In this document: positions 27,275 through 37,697 of the stretch, in pieces
How the letters are laid out: every line of letters starts with the position of its first letter
Position numbering within the stretch: position 1 is the stretch's first letter
NCBI RefSeq assembly: GCF_026196735.1
Contig: NZ_JAPHUF010000007.1
Span: forward strand, 310,001 to 374,000
DNA from: Sulfurimonas sp.
GTDB lineage: Bacteria > Campylobacterota > Campylobacteria > Campylobacterales > Sulfurimonadaceae
Direction: 5' to 3'
Length of the DNA: 64,000 bases
The notes under the pieces: generated by a model
The model's database searches: none
What the model was told of the DNA's origin: nothing
What the model saw: only the letters and a program-made list of their open reading frames with translations
Position numbers and translations under genes: made by a program

Positions 27275-27297
27275 TTGACTATTATATACTAAGTCAA
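27275..27297. promoter_or_regulatory. TTGACT-N11-AGTCAA dyad in divergent promoter region
   Basis: TTGACT (27275-27280) and AGTCAA (27292-27297) are perfect inverted copies around an AT-rich centre that contains TATAAT on the minus strand (27288-27283). It lies 22 bases upstream of the TIGR03545-like gene and 100 bases before the PPOX gene. A repressor site or a chance AT-rich palindrome. Confidence 0.35.
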
Positions 27298-27396
27298 TTA
27301 AAAACAATCAAATTGTATAACTGAAATATATTATTGTTTGTGTTTTGGTATACTTGCTGCTGTAAAAAAACTAAATATTACATGAAGGATTTTAAA

Positions 27397-28631
<1,235 letters not shown>

Positions 28632-28651
28632 TCAACTTCTACATGTAGTGT

Positions 28652-28666
28652 CCAGAATTCTTCTGG
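28652..28666 (+). terminator. Possible terminator after adk
   Basis: CCAGAA - TTC - TTCTGG, a perfect 6-bp stem with a 3-base loop, 20 bases after the adk stop, followed by GGTGCTTTTATTGTTTT. The rest of the gap to 28868 holds no other structure I can support. Confidence 0.5.
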
Positions 28667-28868
28667 GTGCTTTTATTGTTTTAAATTTACACCTCAAGAT
28701 AGGTGGAACTTTGCCCTGTTTTATGACACTTCAAAAACTCTTAAAAATTTAGCTTATACAAAAGGTTACATAACTAATATGAAATTACTTTTGTATTGTT
28801 ATTTAAGCGCAAAGCATAATATATATTGCTACTATCTTCCTAAATTATAGTTAATAAAAGGTAAAAAA

Positions 28869-29114
28869 ATGAGCTTATCTGCAAGTGAACCGCAAAAATA
28901 CACTCTTGAAGAAATAGAACTTGAAATTGCAGAGTTAAAGAAAAAAATCATATTATCAAAAGTTAACCATCACATGCATTTACATTTATGCATTCCCAGT
29001 TTCGGACTTTGGCCAATTGTTTGGGGCTACATTACTGTAGCTGCAAAGATCGAAAGAAATAAATATAAAAAAAGGTTAAACGAATTAACTAAAGAAAAAG
29101 AACTTTTAGTATAA
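28869..29114 (+). CDS. Small coiled-coil/membrane hypothetical protein
   Basis: 81 residues: an N-terminal Glu/Lys-rich helix (EEIELEIAELKKKII), a His-rich segment with HHMHLHLC, one hydrophobic segment (about 44-60, SFGLWPIVWGYITVAA) and a C-terminal charged helix. Not recognised. The His/Cys cluster beside the membrane could bind metal, but nothing proves it. An AAAAGG sequence lies before the ATG. Confidence 0.55.
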   Translation: MSLSASEPQKYTLEEIELEIAELKKKIILSKVNHHMHLHLCIPSFGLWPIVWGYITVAAKIERNKYKKRLNELTKEKELLV

Positions 29115-29171
29115 AGTTTAATTCTAAAAAAAGTAAAATATTTTTTCCCGCTCCCGTGCTGTGTTTAAGAG

Positions 29172-29741
29172 CTATATTTTACTTTTAACGAAACTTCCCA
29201 TTTCAGAAACTATTGTCTCGATAGTCCCTTCGCCACTTATTACATGCAAAAGATTTTTTGACTTATAAAAAGATTGAATGTCCGCTAAAGGCTCTGTGTA
29301 AACTTTCATACGATTATTAAAAACCTCTGTGTTGTCATCAGCACCGCGGGCGCGACCAAGAACTCTATCGCGAGCTGTATCTTCACTAACACGAACTTCG
29401 ATAACGCTAGTAAGCTCTAAAGAAGAGTCTTTGCTAAGATACTCATCTAAAGCATTTAACTGCTCCATGCTTCTAGGATAACCGTCTATAATAATAGTGT
29501 CAGTAGGAGCATTTTTAATAGCATTAGTTATAGTTTTTATTGCTACTTCAATTGGAACGATTAAACCTTTAGAGATGTACTTATCTATCTCTAAACCAAG
29601 CTCACTCTTTGTTGCAACTTCTGCTCTTAACATGTCGCCGGTAGAGTAGTGTGTTATTTTGTCATTTTGCTTTGCTATTAACTGGGCATCTGTAGTTTTA
29701 CCAGAGCCTGGAGCTCCGATAATAAGAAATAGTTTTTTCAT
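29172..29741 (-). CDS. Adenylate kinase, short form
   Basis: 189 residues: P-loop GAPGSGKTTDAQ (9-20), [27 protein letters not shown] and a short LID (GRARGADDNTEVFNNR) instead of the long domain. This is the small adenylate kinase usual in Campylobacterota. It follows aspS by eight bases on the same strand. With the long-form adk nearby, the genome seems to carry two nucleoside monophosphate kinases; this one might prefer another nucleotide. Confidence 0.88.
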   Translation of the reverse strand: MKKLFLIIGAPGSGKTTDAQLIAKQNDKITHYSTGDMLRAEVATKSELGLEIDKYISKGLIVPIEVAIKTITNAIKNAPTDTIIIDGYPRSMEQLNALDEYLSKDSSLELTSVIEVRVSEDTARDRVLGRARGADDNTEVFNNRMKVYTEPLADIQSFYKSKNLLHVISGEGTIETIVSEMGSFVKSKI

Positions 29742-29749
29742 AAGTGGGA

Positions 29750-31507
29750 CTATTTAGTAGCTTGTTCGCGCAAACGAATATGTAAATCGCGAAGCTGATT
29801 GTTATCAACAGCACTTGGCGCTTTTGTAAGAATACAAGAAGCTTTTTGAGTTTTAGGAAATGCAATAACATCTCTAATACTTGCTTTTTTAGTTATAAGC
29901 ATCATTAATCTGTCAAAACCTAAAGCAAAACCACCGTGTGGAGGTGCTCCAAATTTAAGTGCATCTAGTAAGAAACCAAATTTTTCTTGTGCTTCTTCTT
30001 CATCTATTCCAAGAAGTTTAAATACTTCATTTTGAACTTCTTCTTTATGAATACGGATAGACCCACCACCAAGCTCAGTACCGTTTAAAACAATATCGTA
30101 AGCGATAGATTCTATATCTTCAATATCTTCTTTATCAGTGTCTTTAGGCATAGTAAACGGATGGTGAAGTGCTTTTACACGACCATCTTCAATTTCAAAC
30201 ATTGGAAAATCAACTACCCATACAAATTCAAATGCATTTTCATCTACAAGATTCATTTTTTCATGCTCAGCAATAAAATTTCTTAATCTTCCCATATAAT
30301 CCCATACAGTTTTTTTATCGCCAGCACCAAAAAACACAACATCGCCAACTTGCATATCAAGTCTCTCAACTAAAAGTGTTATGTCATCTTCGCTAAAGAA
30401 CTTGATAAGTGGACCTTTAAGGCCATCTTCTTTCATTTGAAAATAACCAAGACCATGAGCACCAAATTTGCGTACATAATCTTCAAATGTTTTCATCTCA
30501 CGCTTAGAAAACACTAAATCTGCACCAGGAACTTTAAGTGCTTTAATACGGTTAGTATTTGGCTTTTTAGCAATGTTTGTAAAAATTTCGTTGTCACATC
30601 TCTCAAAAATATCTATAACATCCACCATTTTAAGGTCGTACCTCATGTCAGGTTTATCAGAACCATACCACTCCATAGCATTTGTATGTGTTATACGGTT
30701 AAATGGAGCTTGAACTTCAACACCACAAGCTTTAAACATAGCAGTTAGAAGATCCTCAGCTACTTTTATAACATCTTCTTGATTACAAAAACTCATCTCA
30801 ACATCTATTTGAGTAAATTCTGGTTGTCTGTCAGCTCTTAAGTCTTCATCACGGAAGCATTTTGCTATTTGGAAGTATCTGTCAAATCCGCCAACCATTA
30901 AAAGTTGTTTGAAAAGTTGTGGAGATTGAGGTAGTGCGTAGAATTCGCCGCTGTGAACACGAGATGGAACTAAATAATCTCTAGCACCCTCTGGAGTTGA
31001 TTTAGTTAAAATTGGAGTCTCAACTTCTAAAAAACCGTTTTCATCAAGAATATTTCTAGCCGCGATTGCCGCTTTAGAACGAAGACGAAACACTTCATAC
31101 ATGTCAGGGTCACGAAGTTCTAAGTAGCGGTATTTTAGTGTAGTTTCTTCACCAACACTTTTATCGCCAATTACAAATGGAAGTGCAGCTGATTTATTCT
31201 CAATGATAAGTTCATTAACTATAATCTCAATAGCACCTGTTTTTAGTCTTGGGTTAGTTAAACCTTCACCACGAAGACGAACAGTACCTTTTGCAATAAG
31301 AACAAACTCATCACGAACACTATCTGCAACTTTATGTGCTGCTGCACCATCTTCTGGGTCACATGTAAGTTGAATAAGACCTGTTTTGTCTCTTAAATCG
31401 ATAAAGATAATTCCACCGTGGTCACGGTAGTTGTTTGCCCAACCAGTTAGAACAACATCTTGTCCTACATTTGCTTCATTTAAATCTGTACAATAATGAC
31501 TTCTCAT
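29750..31507 (-). CDS. aspS: Aspartyl-tRNA synthetase
   Basis: 585 residues, class II synthetase of bacterial type: N-terminal OB fold (about 1-105), motif 2 around [20 protein letters not shown], a GAD insertion domain in the middle and motif 3 near GFALGFDRL. Campylobacterota AspRS is often non-discriminating (Helicobacter pylori), charging tRNA-Asn as well; sequence alone does not settle this here. Upstream is the thioredoxin-like gene, downstream the short adenylate kinase. Confidence 0.97.
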   Translation of the reverse strand: MRSHYCTDLNEANVGQDVVLTGWANNYRDHGGIIFIDLRDKTGLIQLTCDPEDGAAAHKVADSVRDEFVLIAKGTVRLRGEGLTNPRLKTGAIEIIVNELIIENKSAALPFVIGDKSVGEETTLKYRYLELRDPDMYEVFRLRSKAAIAARNILDENGFLEVETPILTKSTPEGARDYLVPSRVHSGEFYALPQSPQLFKQLLMVGGFDRYFQIAKCFRDEDLRADRQPEFTQIDVEMSFCNQEDVIKVAEDLLTAMFKACGVEVQAPFNRITHTNAMEWYGSDKPDMRYDLKMVDVIDIFERCDNEIFTNIAKKPNTNRIKALKVPGADLVFSKREMKTFEDYVRKFGAHGLGYFQMKEDGLKGPLIKFFSEDDITLLVERLDMQVGDVVFFGAGDKKTVWDYMGRLRNFIAEHEKMNLVDENAFEFVWVVDFPMFEIEDGRVKALHHPFTMPKDTDKEDIEDIESIAYDIVLNGTELGGGSIRIHKEEVQNEVFKLLGIDEEEAQEKFGFLLDALKFGAPPHGGFALGFDRLMMLITKKASIRDVIAFPKTQKASCILTKAPSAVDNNQLRDLHIRLREQATK

Positions 31508-31550
31508 AAAATAGAGTCCTGCTAAATAATTTTCGCGATTATATCGAAAC

Positions 31551-31871
31551 TTAGCTTATAATTTCTTCAATGTCCTGAGAAAGAACGACACCTTCTCTTC
31601 TGTAAAGAATGGTGTCGCTGTCTTTGTATATGACCATCGTAGGAAGTCTGTGGACATGATACTGCTCTGCAAGATCTTGACAATCATTGCAGTCAATAAG
31701 TAAAAGAGATACATTTTCATTATCTTCTTCTAAATCTTCAAGTTCACTTTCAAGCGCATGACATGCATCACAAAACTCTGAGCCAAATTTCAATATAACT
31801 ATCTGATTTTTGGCAAATTCTTGCGCCATAATGTTGTGAAACTCTATCTCTTGTATCTCAAAAACTGCCAT
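31551..31871 (-). CDS. Thioredoxin-like protein with CDAC motif
   Basis: 106 residues with a thioredoxin fold; the redox site reads FCDAC instead of WCGPC, followed by the cis-Pro segment RLPTMVIYK. Five cysteines in all, with a second pair in DCNDC. The unusual site suggests a redox potential or partner unlike standard thioredoxin. Likely cytoplasmic, as no signal peptide is present. Upstream of aspS on the same strand. Confidence 0.85.
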   Translation of the reverse strand: MAVFEIQEIEFHNIMAQEFAKNQIVILKFGSEFCDACHALESELEDLEEDNENVSLLLIDCNDCQDLAEQYHVHRLPTMVIYKDSDTILYRREGVVLSQDIEEIIS

Positions 31872-31943
31872 TATTTCTCTCTTGTTTTCTTATTTGTGCA
31901 AATTCTAGCATATATATTTGTATATATAGTCAAATAAACAGTA

Positions 31944-31957
31944 GGAATAAAAATTGC
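31944..31957 (+). promoter_or_regulatory. Sigma-54-like promoter upstream of 31984 gene
   Basis: GG at 31944-31945 and GC at 31956-31957, exactly 10 bases apart, in AGGAAT-N5-TTGCTT: the -12 half is perfect, the -24 half has three mismatches. Expected start near 31969, leaving a short leader before AAGGAG (31973-31978). Confidence 0.45.
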
Positions 31958-31983
31958 TTGTTACATATAATTAAGGAGTGTTT

Positions 31984-32415
31984 TTGATAGGTATTAATAG
32001 CTACAATTCCAGTATTTCCACTGCTCTAAATACATCACAACAAAACTACAACAGAAGTAGTGAGACAAAAAATTCTGAAACAAAGAGAGTCTCTGAAGCT
32101 CAAGACTTTTACGATATAGCTAATAGTTATGATGTTAAAAACATTAGTGTTGGTGAAACGGCTGCTTTGTCCAAAGAGTTGTACAATAAAGAAGAGATCA
32201 CTATAAAAGAACATGTAATGCTGTCTTCTGATGATAGAAGTTCTCAAGCAGATAAAAATGGAAACTATAATTTGATAGAAGAGTTTAAAACCAGAATGGA
32301 GCTAAATAAAAAACTAAGCGAAGAACAAAGTTTGAAAAACAACAAAGAAATCTTAGAAATTCTTACAAAACTAGATACCCTCAAATCAAGACAACCTTTA
32401 GATATAAAGATTTAA
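31984..32415 (+). CDS. Hypothetical protein, possibly motility-associated
   Basis: 143 residues, no signal peptide. The N-terminus (MIGINSYNSSISTALNTSQQ) is Ser/Asn/Thr-rich and polar like flagellar export substrates; the rest is helical and charged. The TTG at 31984 has AAGGAG five bases upstream and is preferred to the GTG at 31978, which overlaps that sequence. A sigma-54-like promoter lies upstream. Members of the RpoN regulon of similar size exist in Campylobacter, so a role in the flagellum is suggested. Confidence 0.5.
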   Translation: MIGINSYNSSISTALNTSQQNYNRSSETKNSETKRVSEAQDFYDIANSYDVKNISVGETAALSKELYNKEEITIKEHVMLSSDDRSSQADKNGNYNLIEEFKTRMELNKKLSEEQSLKNNKEILEILTKLDTLKSRQPLDIKI

Positions 32416-32436
32416 CCCTGCAAAATTACGCTATCG

Positions 32437-32466
32437 TTGAGTTTTGATTGCAAAAAACTGTATAAT
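32437..32466 (+). promoter_or_regulatory. Promoter of nadK
   Basis: TTGAGT (32437-32442), an 18-base spacer and TATAAT (32461-32466). AAAGAG follows, eight bases before the TTG start codon of nadK. Confidence 0.5.
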
Positions 32467-32494
32467 CAACAAAATATTTTAAAAAGAGTCGCGT

Positions 32495-33349
32495 TTGAAC
32501 AGTAAAAAAATCAAAACCGTTGGTGTAGTTTTAAGACCATCAACCCCCGAACTAAAAGATAGCTACAATAAGCTAAAAAAAATTTTCAACACTTATGACA
32601 TAACTGTGCTTATAGAAGATAATAGTGCAAAAATGATAGGACTTGATGGAAAGGACTTTAAAAGTATCTGCCTTGATTGTGATTTCATAGTTAGTATTGG
32701 TGGAGATGGAACACTGATATCTACCGTTAGAAAATCATTTGATTTTGAAATACCGATACTCGGTATTCACGCTGGAAACTTAGGCTTTTTAGCGGATCTT
32801 TCCATAGATGAACTTGACTCTTTTGTTCAAAAAATAATTAAAGGCGAGTATATAGTTGATGATAGAGTGGTTCTTGAAGCGACAGTTATTAAAAACTCTA
32901 AAAAAGTTAAGATATACGCTTTTAATGACATCGTATTGACGCGTACAAGAGTTTCAAATATGATACATATTGAGACTTTAATCGACTCCAAATCTTTTAA
33001 CACTTACTATGGTGATGGTGTAATAGTCTCAACACCAACCGGCTCTACAGCATATAATCTCTCCGCCGGCGGACCTGTGTTGCTGCCGATGACAAATGTG
33101 TTTTCCCTAACGCCGATATGCCCACACTCTTTAACTCAAAGACCCGTTGTACTTCCGGGAAAATTTGCAATAGAGATGAAAACATCAGAAGAGAGAGCCT
33201 TAATAATCATAGATGGACAAGATGTACATGAGCTTGAGCTAGGGGAGAGTGTACATATAAGACTAGCAACTAAAACTGTCAAGCTTATGCACAAAGACGA
33301 CTATAACTATTTTGATGTACTAAAAGAAAAATTAAGATGGGGTGATTAG
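32495..33349 (+). CDS. nadK: NAD kinase
   Basis: Phosphorylates NAD to NADP. 284 residues. The catalytic GGDGT motif is in SIGGDGTLIST, followed by GIHAGNLGFLAD; the second conserved segment is DGVIVSTPTGSTAYNLSAGG. The start codon is TTG at 32495. nadK next to recN is common in the phylum; here a Sel1 gene on the other strand separates them. Confidence 0.95.
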   Translation: MNSKKIKTVGVVLRPSTPELKDSYNKLKKIFNTYDITVLIEDNSAKMIGLDGKDFKSICLDCDFIVSIGGDGTLISTVRKSFDFEIPILGIHAGNLGFLADLSIDELDSFVQKIIKGEYIVDDRVVLEATVIKNSKKVKIYAFNDIVLTRTRVSNMIHIETLIDSKSFNTYYGDGVIVSTPTGSTAYNLSAGGPVLLPMTNVFSLTPICPHSLTQRPVVLPGKFAIEMKTSEERALIIIDGQDVHELELGESVHIRLATKTVKLMHKDDYNYFDVLKEKLRWGD

Positions 33350-33351
33350 TC

Positions 33352-33864
33352 TTAATGTTTATCTAGAGAGTACTTTTTCCAAGCTTGTTTGGCTTTGTCA
33401 AAATTAGCATTTTTTGATTTTTTAACTAAAGCTGCACCTTTTTTAAGATCTTTTTTCACTCCCGATCCGGTTACAAAAAGCATGCCAAGATTGTACTGGG
33501 CTTCTGCTCCTTCTTTATCTATTGCTGATTCAAATAGATTGATAGCTAGTTTGTTTTTTTCGCTGCTTCCCAAATTTTTATAATAAGAAAGAGCTACGGT
33601 TATAAGAATAGTCTCGTCATTTTTGTTGAAAGTTTTAGCAAGTAAAGAGGCAGCCTTTTTAACATCTAGTTCTACATCATCTCCTCGTAAATATAGTAAT
33701 CCCAACATAAACTGTGACTCTATTTCCCCAGCTTGAGCGCCTTTTTCCCAAAAACTAACAGCCGTCTTTATATCATCATCCCCATATGCCTCATCACCTT
33801 TTTCATAATAGCTTGCAAGTAATACCGTCGTAAAAAGTATTGTGGTAAGGACATGTTTGAACAT
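33352..33864 (-). CDS. Sel1-repeat periplasmic protein
   Basis: 170 residues with a signal peptide (MFKHVLTTILFTTVLLASYY) and about three Sel1-like repeats (AQAGEIESQFMLGLLYLRGD, then DKEGAEAQYNLGMLFVTGSG), each a pair of helices. A secreted or periplasmic protein-interaction repeat protein, related in type to Helicobacter Hcp proteins. It sits on the opposite strand between nadK and recN, ending two bases after the nadK stop, so it looks like a later insertion into that pair. Confidence 0.8.
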   Translation of the reverse strand: MFKHVLTTILFTTVLLASYYEKGDEAYGDDDIKTAVSFWEKGAQAGEIESQFMLGLLYLRGDDVELDVKKAASLLAKTFNKNDETILITVALSYYKNLGSSEKNKLAINLFESAIDKEGAEAQYNLGMLFVTGSGVKKDLKKGAALVKKSKNANFDKAKQAWKKYSLDKH

Positions 33865-33960
33865 TTTTTATATCTCCGTTTTTGTTTTGAATAATCAAGA
33901 TTTTATACAATTGTATATATTATGTTAAAACTATATCATAAAATATACTATCAATAAATT

Positions 33961-33986
33961 AAAATATTGCATATTGACATAGAATT
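33961..33986 (+). promoter_or_regulatory. recN upstream site resembling the S24-regulator operator
   Basis: Matches 10127-10152 at 22 of 26 bases, with core TTGCATNTTGNCATA. It contains TTGACA (33974-33979), which could serve as a -35 element, though no good -10 follows at standard spacing. It lies about 85 bases before the recN ATG. The right half of the dyad at 10133-10168 is not clearly repeated here, so only a half operator is supported. Confidence 0.45.
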
Positions 33987-34069
33987 ATTTACATGTAATA
34001 AAAAGAGATAAAATTAAAGAGTTAATAATAACAAAGTATAATTTTAAAATATTTTACAAGGCTACCTGA

Positions 34070-35605
34070 ATGATAGAGAGATTTTTTTTAAAAGATTATC
34101 TTAGTTTCAAAGAAATAGAATTAAATTTGGCATCCGGTCTGGTTGTTTTTACCGGACCAAGTGGAAGCGGTAAGTCTATTTTAATGAACTCGATTCTATC
34201 ATCTGTAGGCTCTGAAGCTTGTGAGGCATCACTCTGTGAATCAACAGTAACATGGGAACTTGATACTCAAAATACGGGTATAGAAAGTGATGATATAAAT
34301 GTTTTTAAACATATAAAAAAAGAAAAATCAAGATACTTCATAAACAATCAAAGTATTTCAAAAAAAGCTATGAATGCTCTTGCTTCAGATTATTTAAGAC
34401 ATCTCTCTCTTAAAGATTTCAGCGACTTTGAAAATGAGAATCTGCTTTCTATTTTAGATGATAGGCTTGAGAATAAAAAACACAATGTGTTTGCTCTTAA
34501 AGATGAATACGCAGAGGCTTATTTAGAGCATAAAAGGGTAAAAAAAGAACTCACTAGTATTGAACAAGAGCAGAAGAAAATAGTAGAACTAAAAGAGTTT
34601 GCAACTTTTGAAATAAAAAAAATAGAAGATATAAATCCTAAAATCTCAGAAGACAATGAGCTTTTGGAAATTAAAAAAGAGTTGTCCAAAAAAGAAAAAG
34701 TCCTTGAAAGTATCTCCTTAGCCAGCTCTATATTTGATTATGAGCACAATGTATTTGCAGCTTTAAATTTACTAGATGTTGAAAACTCTTTCTTCTCAGA
34801 TGCAATGAATGAGCTTAGAGCTACGATGGAGAGTGCTCAGGAGAGGTTTTCTGCTCTTGATGAAGTTGACATAGAAGAGGTTTTAAACCGTATAGAGGCA
34901 CTCTCAGAGCTTAAAAGAAGATACGGAAGTGTTGAAGAGGCTCTTGAATATAAAGAGCAAAAGATTTTAGAGTTGCAAAAATATGAAAACATAGAGATAA
35001 CCAAGGGTGACTTAGAGGCAAAAGAAGCAAGTCTCGCTAAAAAAGTAAAAGAGCTAGCCACTCAGCTTAGCAAACTTCGACATGTAGAAATAAAATCATT
35101 TAGAGATGACTTAAACAAGTACCTTAAAGAGTTGTATCTCAGAGATGCACAGATAGAAATAAAAGAGATAGACTATGAGCTATTTGGAAAAGATGAACTT
35201 GTATTAAAATTAAACTCAACAGAGCTTCAAAAAGTCAGTACCGGTGAGTTTAACAGACTGAGATTGGCTATATTGGCATTAAAATCAGAGTTTATGAGCA
35301 AAAACGGCGGTATTTTGATGCTTGATGAGATAGATGCAAATCTAAGCGGTGAAGAATCTATGAGTGTTGCAAAGGTTTTAAAGCAGCTCTCAAAGCATTT
35401 TCAGATATTTGTTATTTCTCATCAGCCGCAACTTACTTCTATGGGAGATCAGCACTTCTTGGTACACAAAAATGGTGATGAATCACTTGTAAGTGAGTTA
35501 GAGTTTGATAACAGAGTAGATGAGATAGCTAGAATCATCAGCGGTGACAATATAACAGACGAAGCTAAAAAGTTTGCAAAAGAGCTTCTACAAGCAAATA
35601 AATAA
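34070..35605 (+). CDS. recN: DNA repair ATPase RecN
   Basis: SMC-like ATPase in double-strand break repair. 511 residues, the short form seen in the phylum. Walker A GPSGSGKS (29-36), central coiled coil (about 140-360), the signature STGEFNRLRLAIL (about 390) and Walker B GGILMLDEIDANLSGEE (about 413), followed by the switch His in VISHQPQ. AAGG precedes the ATG. RecN is LexA-controlled in many bacteria; an upstream site like the S24 regulator's operator suggests similar control here. Confidence 0.95.
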   Translation: MIERFFLKDYLSFKEIELNLASGLVVFTGPSGSGKSILMNSILSSVGSEACEASLCESTVTWELDTQNTGIESDDINVFKHIKKEKSRYFINNQSISKKAMNALASDYLRHLSLKDFSDFENENLLSILDDRLENKKHNVFALKDEYAEAYLEHKRVKKELTSIEQEQKKIVELKEFATFEIKKIEDINPKISEDNELLEIKKELSKKEKVLESISLASSIFDYEHNVFAALNLLDVENSFFSDAMNELRATMESAQERFSALDEVDIEEVLNRIEALSELKRRYGSVEEALEYKEQKILELQKYENIEITKGDLEAKEASLAKKVKELATQLSKLRHVEIKSFRDDLNKYLKELYLRDAQIEIKEIDYELFGKDELVLKLNSTELQKVSTGEFNRLRLAILALKSEFMSKNGGILMLDEIDANLSGEESMSVAKVLKQLSKHFQIFVISHQPQLTSMGDQHFLVHKNGDESLVSELEFDNRVDEIARIISGDNITDEAKKFAKELLQANK

Positions 35606-35616
35606 AGGCTGATTGA

Positions 35617-36393
35617 TTGATAGTAGATACACATGTACATTTAGACGATGAAAGATACAGAGATGATTTGAACGAAGTGCTAAACCGTGCTAGAAAAGCC
35701 GGTGTTGAGCGTTTTATCATACCGGGTGCTGATGCAAAAACAATAGATAGAGCAGTTGAAATCTCTGAAGAAAATGATGATGTTTATTTTGCAGTCGGCA
35801 TTCACCCTTATGATATGGATGGTTTTGGTGCTCTTGATTTTGACATGTATGCTAAACACAAAAAGTGCGTAGCTATTGGTGAGTGCGGGCTTGATTACTA
35901 TAGGCTTGAAGGAACTGATGAGGAAAAAGATGCCCAAAAAGCAAGACAAAAGGAGGTTTTTATTGCTCAAATAGAATTGGCCAAAAAGTATAAAAAACCT
36001 CTGATTGTACATATACGCAATGCTTCTAGAGATTCTAAACAAGTACTGCTTGATAACAATGCAAAAGAGGTTGGAGGAGTACTGCATTGCTACAATGCAG
36101 ATGAAGAGCTACTTAGCCTTGCTAATGAGAACTTTTACTTCGGTATCGGCGGAGTATTAACCTTTAAAAATGCAAGAAAACTTGTAAATGTACTTCCTAA
36201 AATTCCACAGGATAAACTTCTTATTGAAACTGATGGACCATATCTTACTCCAATGCCTCATAGAGGAGAGAGAAATGAGCCACTATATACTACCTTTGTT
36301 ACACAAAAAATATCAGAACTTTTAGAAATACCATTGGATAACATTGATCAAATAACTACCAATAACGCCCTTAAACTCTTTAATATTTCTTAA
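35617..36393 (+). CDS. tatD: TatD family deoxyribonuclease
   Basis: Metal-dependent hydrolase, 258 residues, with the amidohydrolase barrel motifs: DTHVHLDD (N-terminal metal His pair), GIHPYD, IGECGLDYYR, PLIVHIRNAS, LHCYNA and LIETDGPYLTP. Start is TTG at 35617 with AAAGG eight bases upstream; no in-frame ATG lies near the N-terminal motif. Directly follows recN and is probably co-transcribed. Confidence 0.92.
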   Translation: MIVDTHVHLDDERYRDDLNEVLNRARKAGVERFIIPGADAKTIDRAVEISEENDDVYFAVGIHPYDMDGFGALDFDMYAKHKKCVAIGECGLDYYRLEGTDEEKDAQKARQKEVFIAQIELAKKYKKPLIVHIRNASRDSKQVLLDNNAKEVGGVLHCYNADEELLSLANENFYFGIGGVLTFKNARKLVNVLPKIPQDKLLIETDGPYLTPMPHRGERNEPLYTTFVTQKISELLEIPLDNIDQITTNNALKLFNIS

Positions 36394-36470
36394 TATGAAT
36401 AGCTTGTTAACTTGTTTTTATGTTTTTTTGGATAAAATCAATCTTTAAATCTAACAAATAGAGTTATATA

Positions 36471-37697
36471 TTGAAATATTTTTTATTAATTTTTTTACCC
36501 GTTTTAGTAAGTGCCAGTTTAACATTTGATACGAACCACAACAAAGAAGTATCTATACTTGAGTCTTTTGACATAGAAGCATCTTTTTTGTATGATCCAA
36601 TTTTAAATCAAATGAAAAATTCTAACAAGACTATCTATAAAGACAAACGATTTTTTAAAGCAATGGACGATGCATACCTGTTTATTCCAGCGATAAAAAA
36701 TATTTTGGCTCAAAACAACATACCGGCAGAGTTTCTTTTCTTGGCAATGGCAGAATCCAATTTTTCAACTAGAGCTTACTCAAAAAAAAGAGCATCCGGT
36801 CTCTGGCAGTTTATACCATCAACAGGTAAGTTATACGGTCTTAAAATTGATCAGTATGTTGATGAGAGAAGAGACTTGGTAAAATCCACAGAGGCTGCAG
36901 CAAAATTTCTTACCCACCTACATAAAAAATTTGGAAAGTGGTATCTGGCTGCAATAGCTTACAACTGTGGCGGCGGAAGACTTAGCAGAGCAATAAAAAG
37001 AGCTAAAACTGATGATCTGTCTGTTTTGCTTGATCCAAAAAAGAAGTATATACCAAGAGAAAGCAGGCTTTACATCAGAAAAATCGTTGCTTTGGCTATG
37101 ATGGGTAATGATGAGCAGTTTTTACTAAACAGCGAGTATGAATATCTTCTTAATCGCGCCAACGCATATTCGATTGCTACTGTAAAGGTGCCAAGGGGTG
37201 AGTCACTAAATAGAATTTCAAAACTTATCGGTATACCATTAGATGAGTTAAAAAAGCTAAACAGGCACCTCAAGTATGACTTTGCTCCTCCATATTTAAA
37301 GGGTTATGAAATGTATATCCCTTATGTAAAACTATCTGATTTTAAGCAAAAATATTTTGAAGAAAAAATACAAAATATATATAGAGTTCATGTTGTTTCA
37401 AGGGGAGAAAATCTCTCTTTAATTGGTAAAAAATATGGCGTTAACTATAAAGTTATTATGGATTTCAATAAATTGAAAAACTCAAGACTAAGTCTAAAGC
37501 AAAAACTAATTATTCCGATTGATAATAAAGCCAAGATTGAAAAAATTAATAGTAAGTTTTACTACATGGTTAAAAGTGGCGACACTCTAGAGTCTATCTC
37601 TAGGGCACACAAGATTAGTGTCAAGAGCTTGAAGCAGCAAAACAGCATAAAAGGCAGCTTGATTAAAGTAGGAGAGAGGCTAAAACTATATGAATAA
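36471..37697 (+). CDS. MltD-like membrane-bound lytic transglycosylase with LysM domains
   Basis: Murein hydrolase of 408 residues with a signal peptide ([17 protein letters not shown]). The SLT domain (about 80-200) has the catalytic Glu95 in AMAESNFS and the [15 protein letters not shown] motif, then [11 protein letters not shown]-terminal LysM-type repeats at about 222-275, 305-350 and 362-408 ([19 protein letters not shown]). Start is TTG. It overlaps rlpA by 8 bases. Confidence 0.92.
   Translation: MKYFLLIFLPVLVSASLTFDTNHNKEVSILESFDIEASFLYDPILNQMKNSNKTIYKDKRFFKAMDDAYLFIPAIKNILAQNNIPAEFLFLAMAESNFSTRAYSKKRASGLWQFIPSTGKLYGLKIDQYVDERRDLVKSTEAAAKFLTHLHKKFGKWYLAAIAYNCGGGRLSRAIKRAKTDDLSVLLDPKKKYIPRESRLYIRKIVALAMMGNDEQFLLNSEYEYLLNRANAYSIATVKVPRGESLNRISKLIGIPLDELKKLNRHLKYDFAPPYLKGYEMYIPYVKLSDFKQKYFEEKIQNIYRVHVVSRGENLSLIGKKYGVNYKVIMDFNKLKNSRLSLKQKLIIPIDNKAKIEKINSKFYYMVKSGDTLESISRAHKISVKSLKQQNSIKGSLIKVGERLKLYE

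Noticed and set aside
31978..31980. GTG start for the 31984 gene
   Set aside because: It overlaps the AAGGAG ribosome-binding sequence; the TTG at 31984 has proper spacing.
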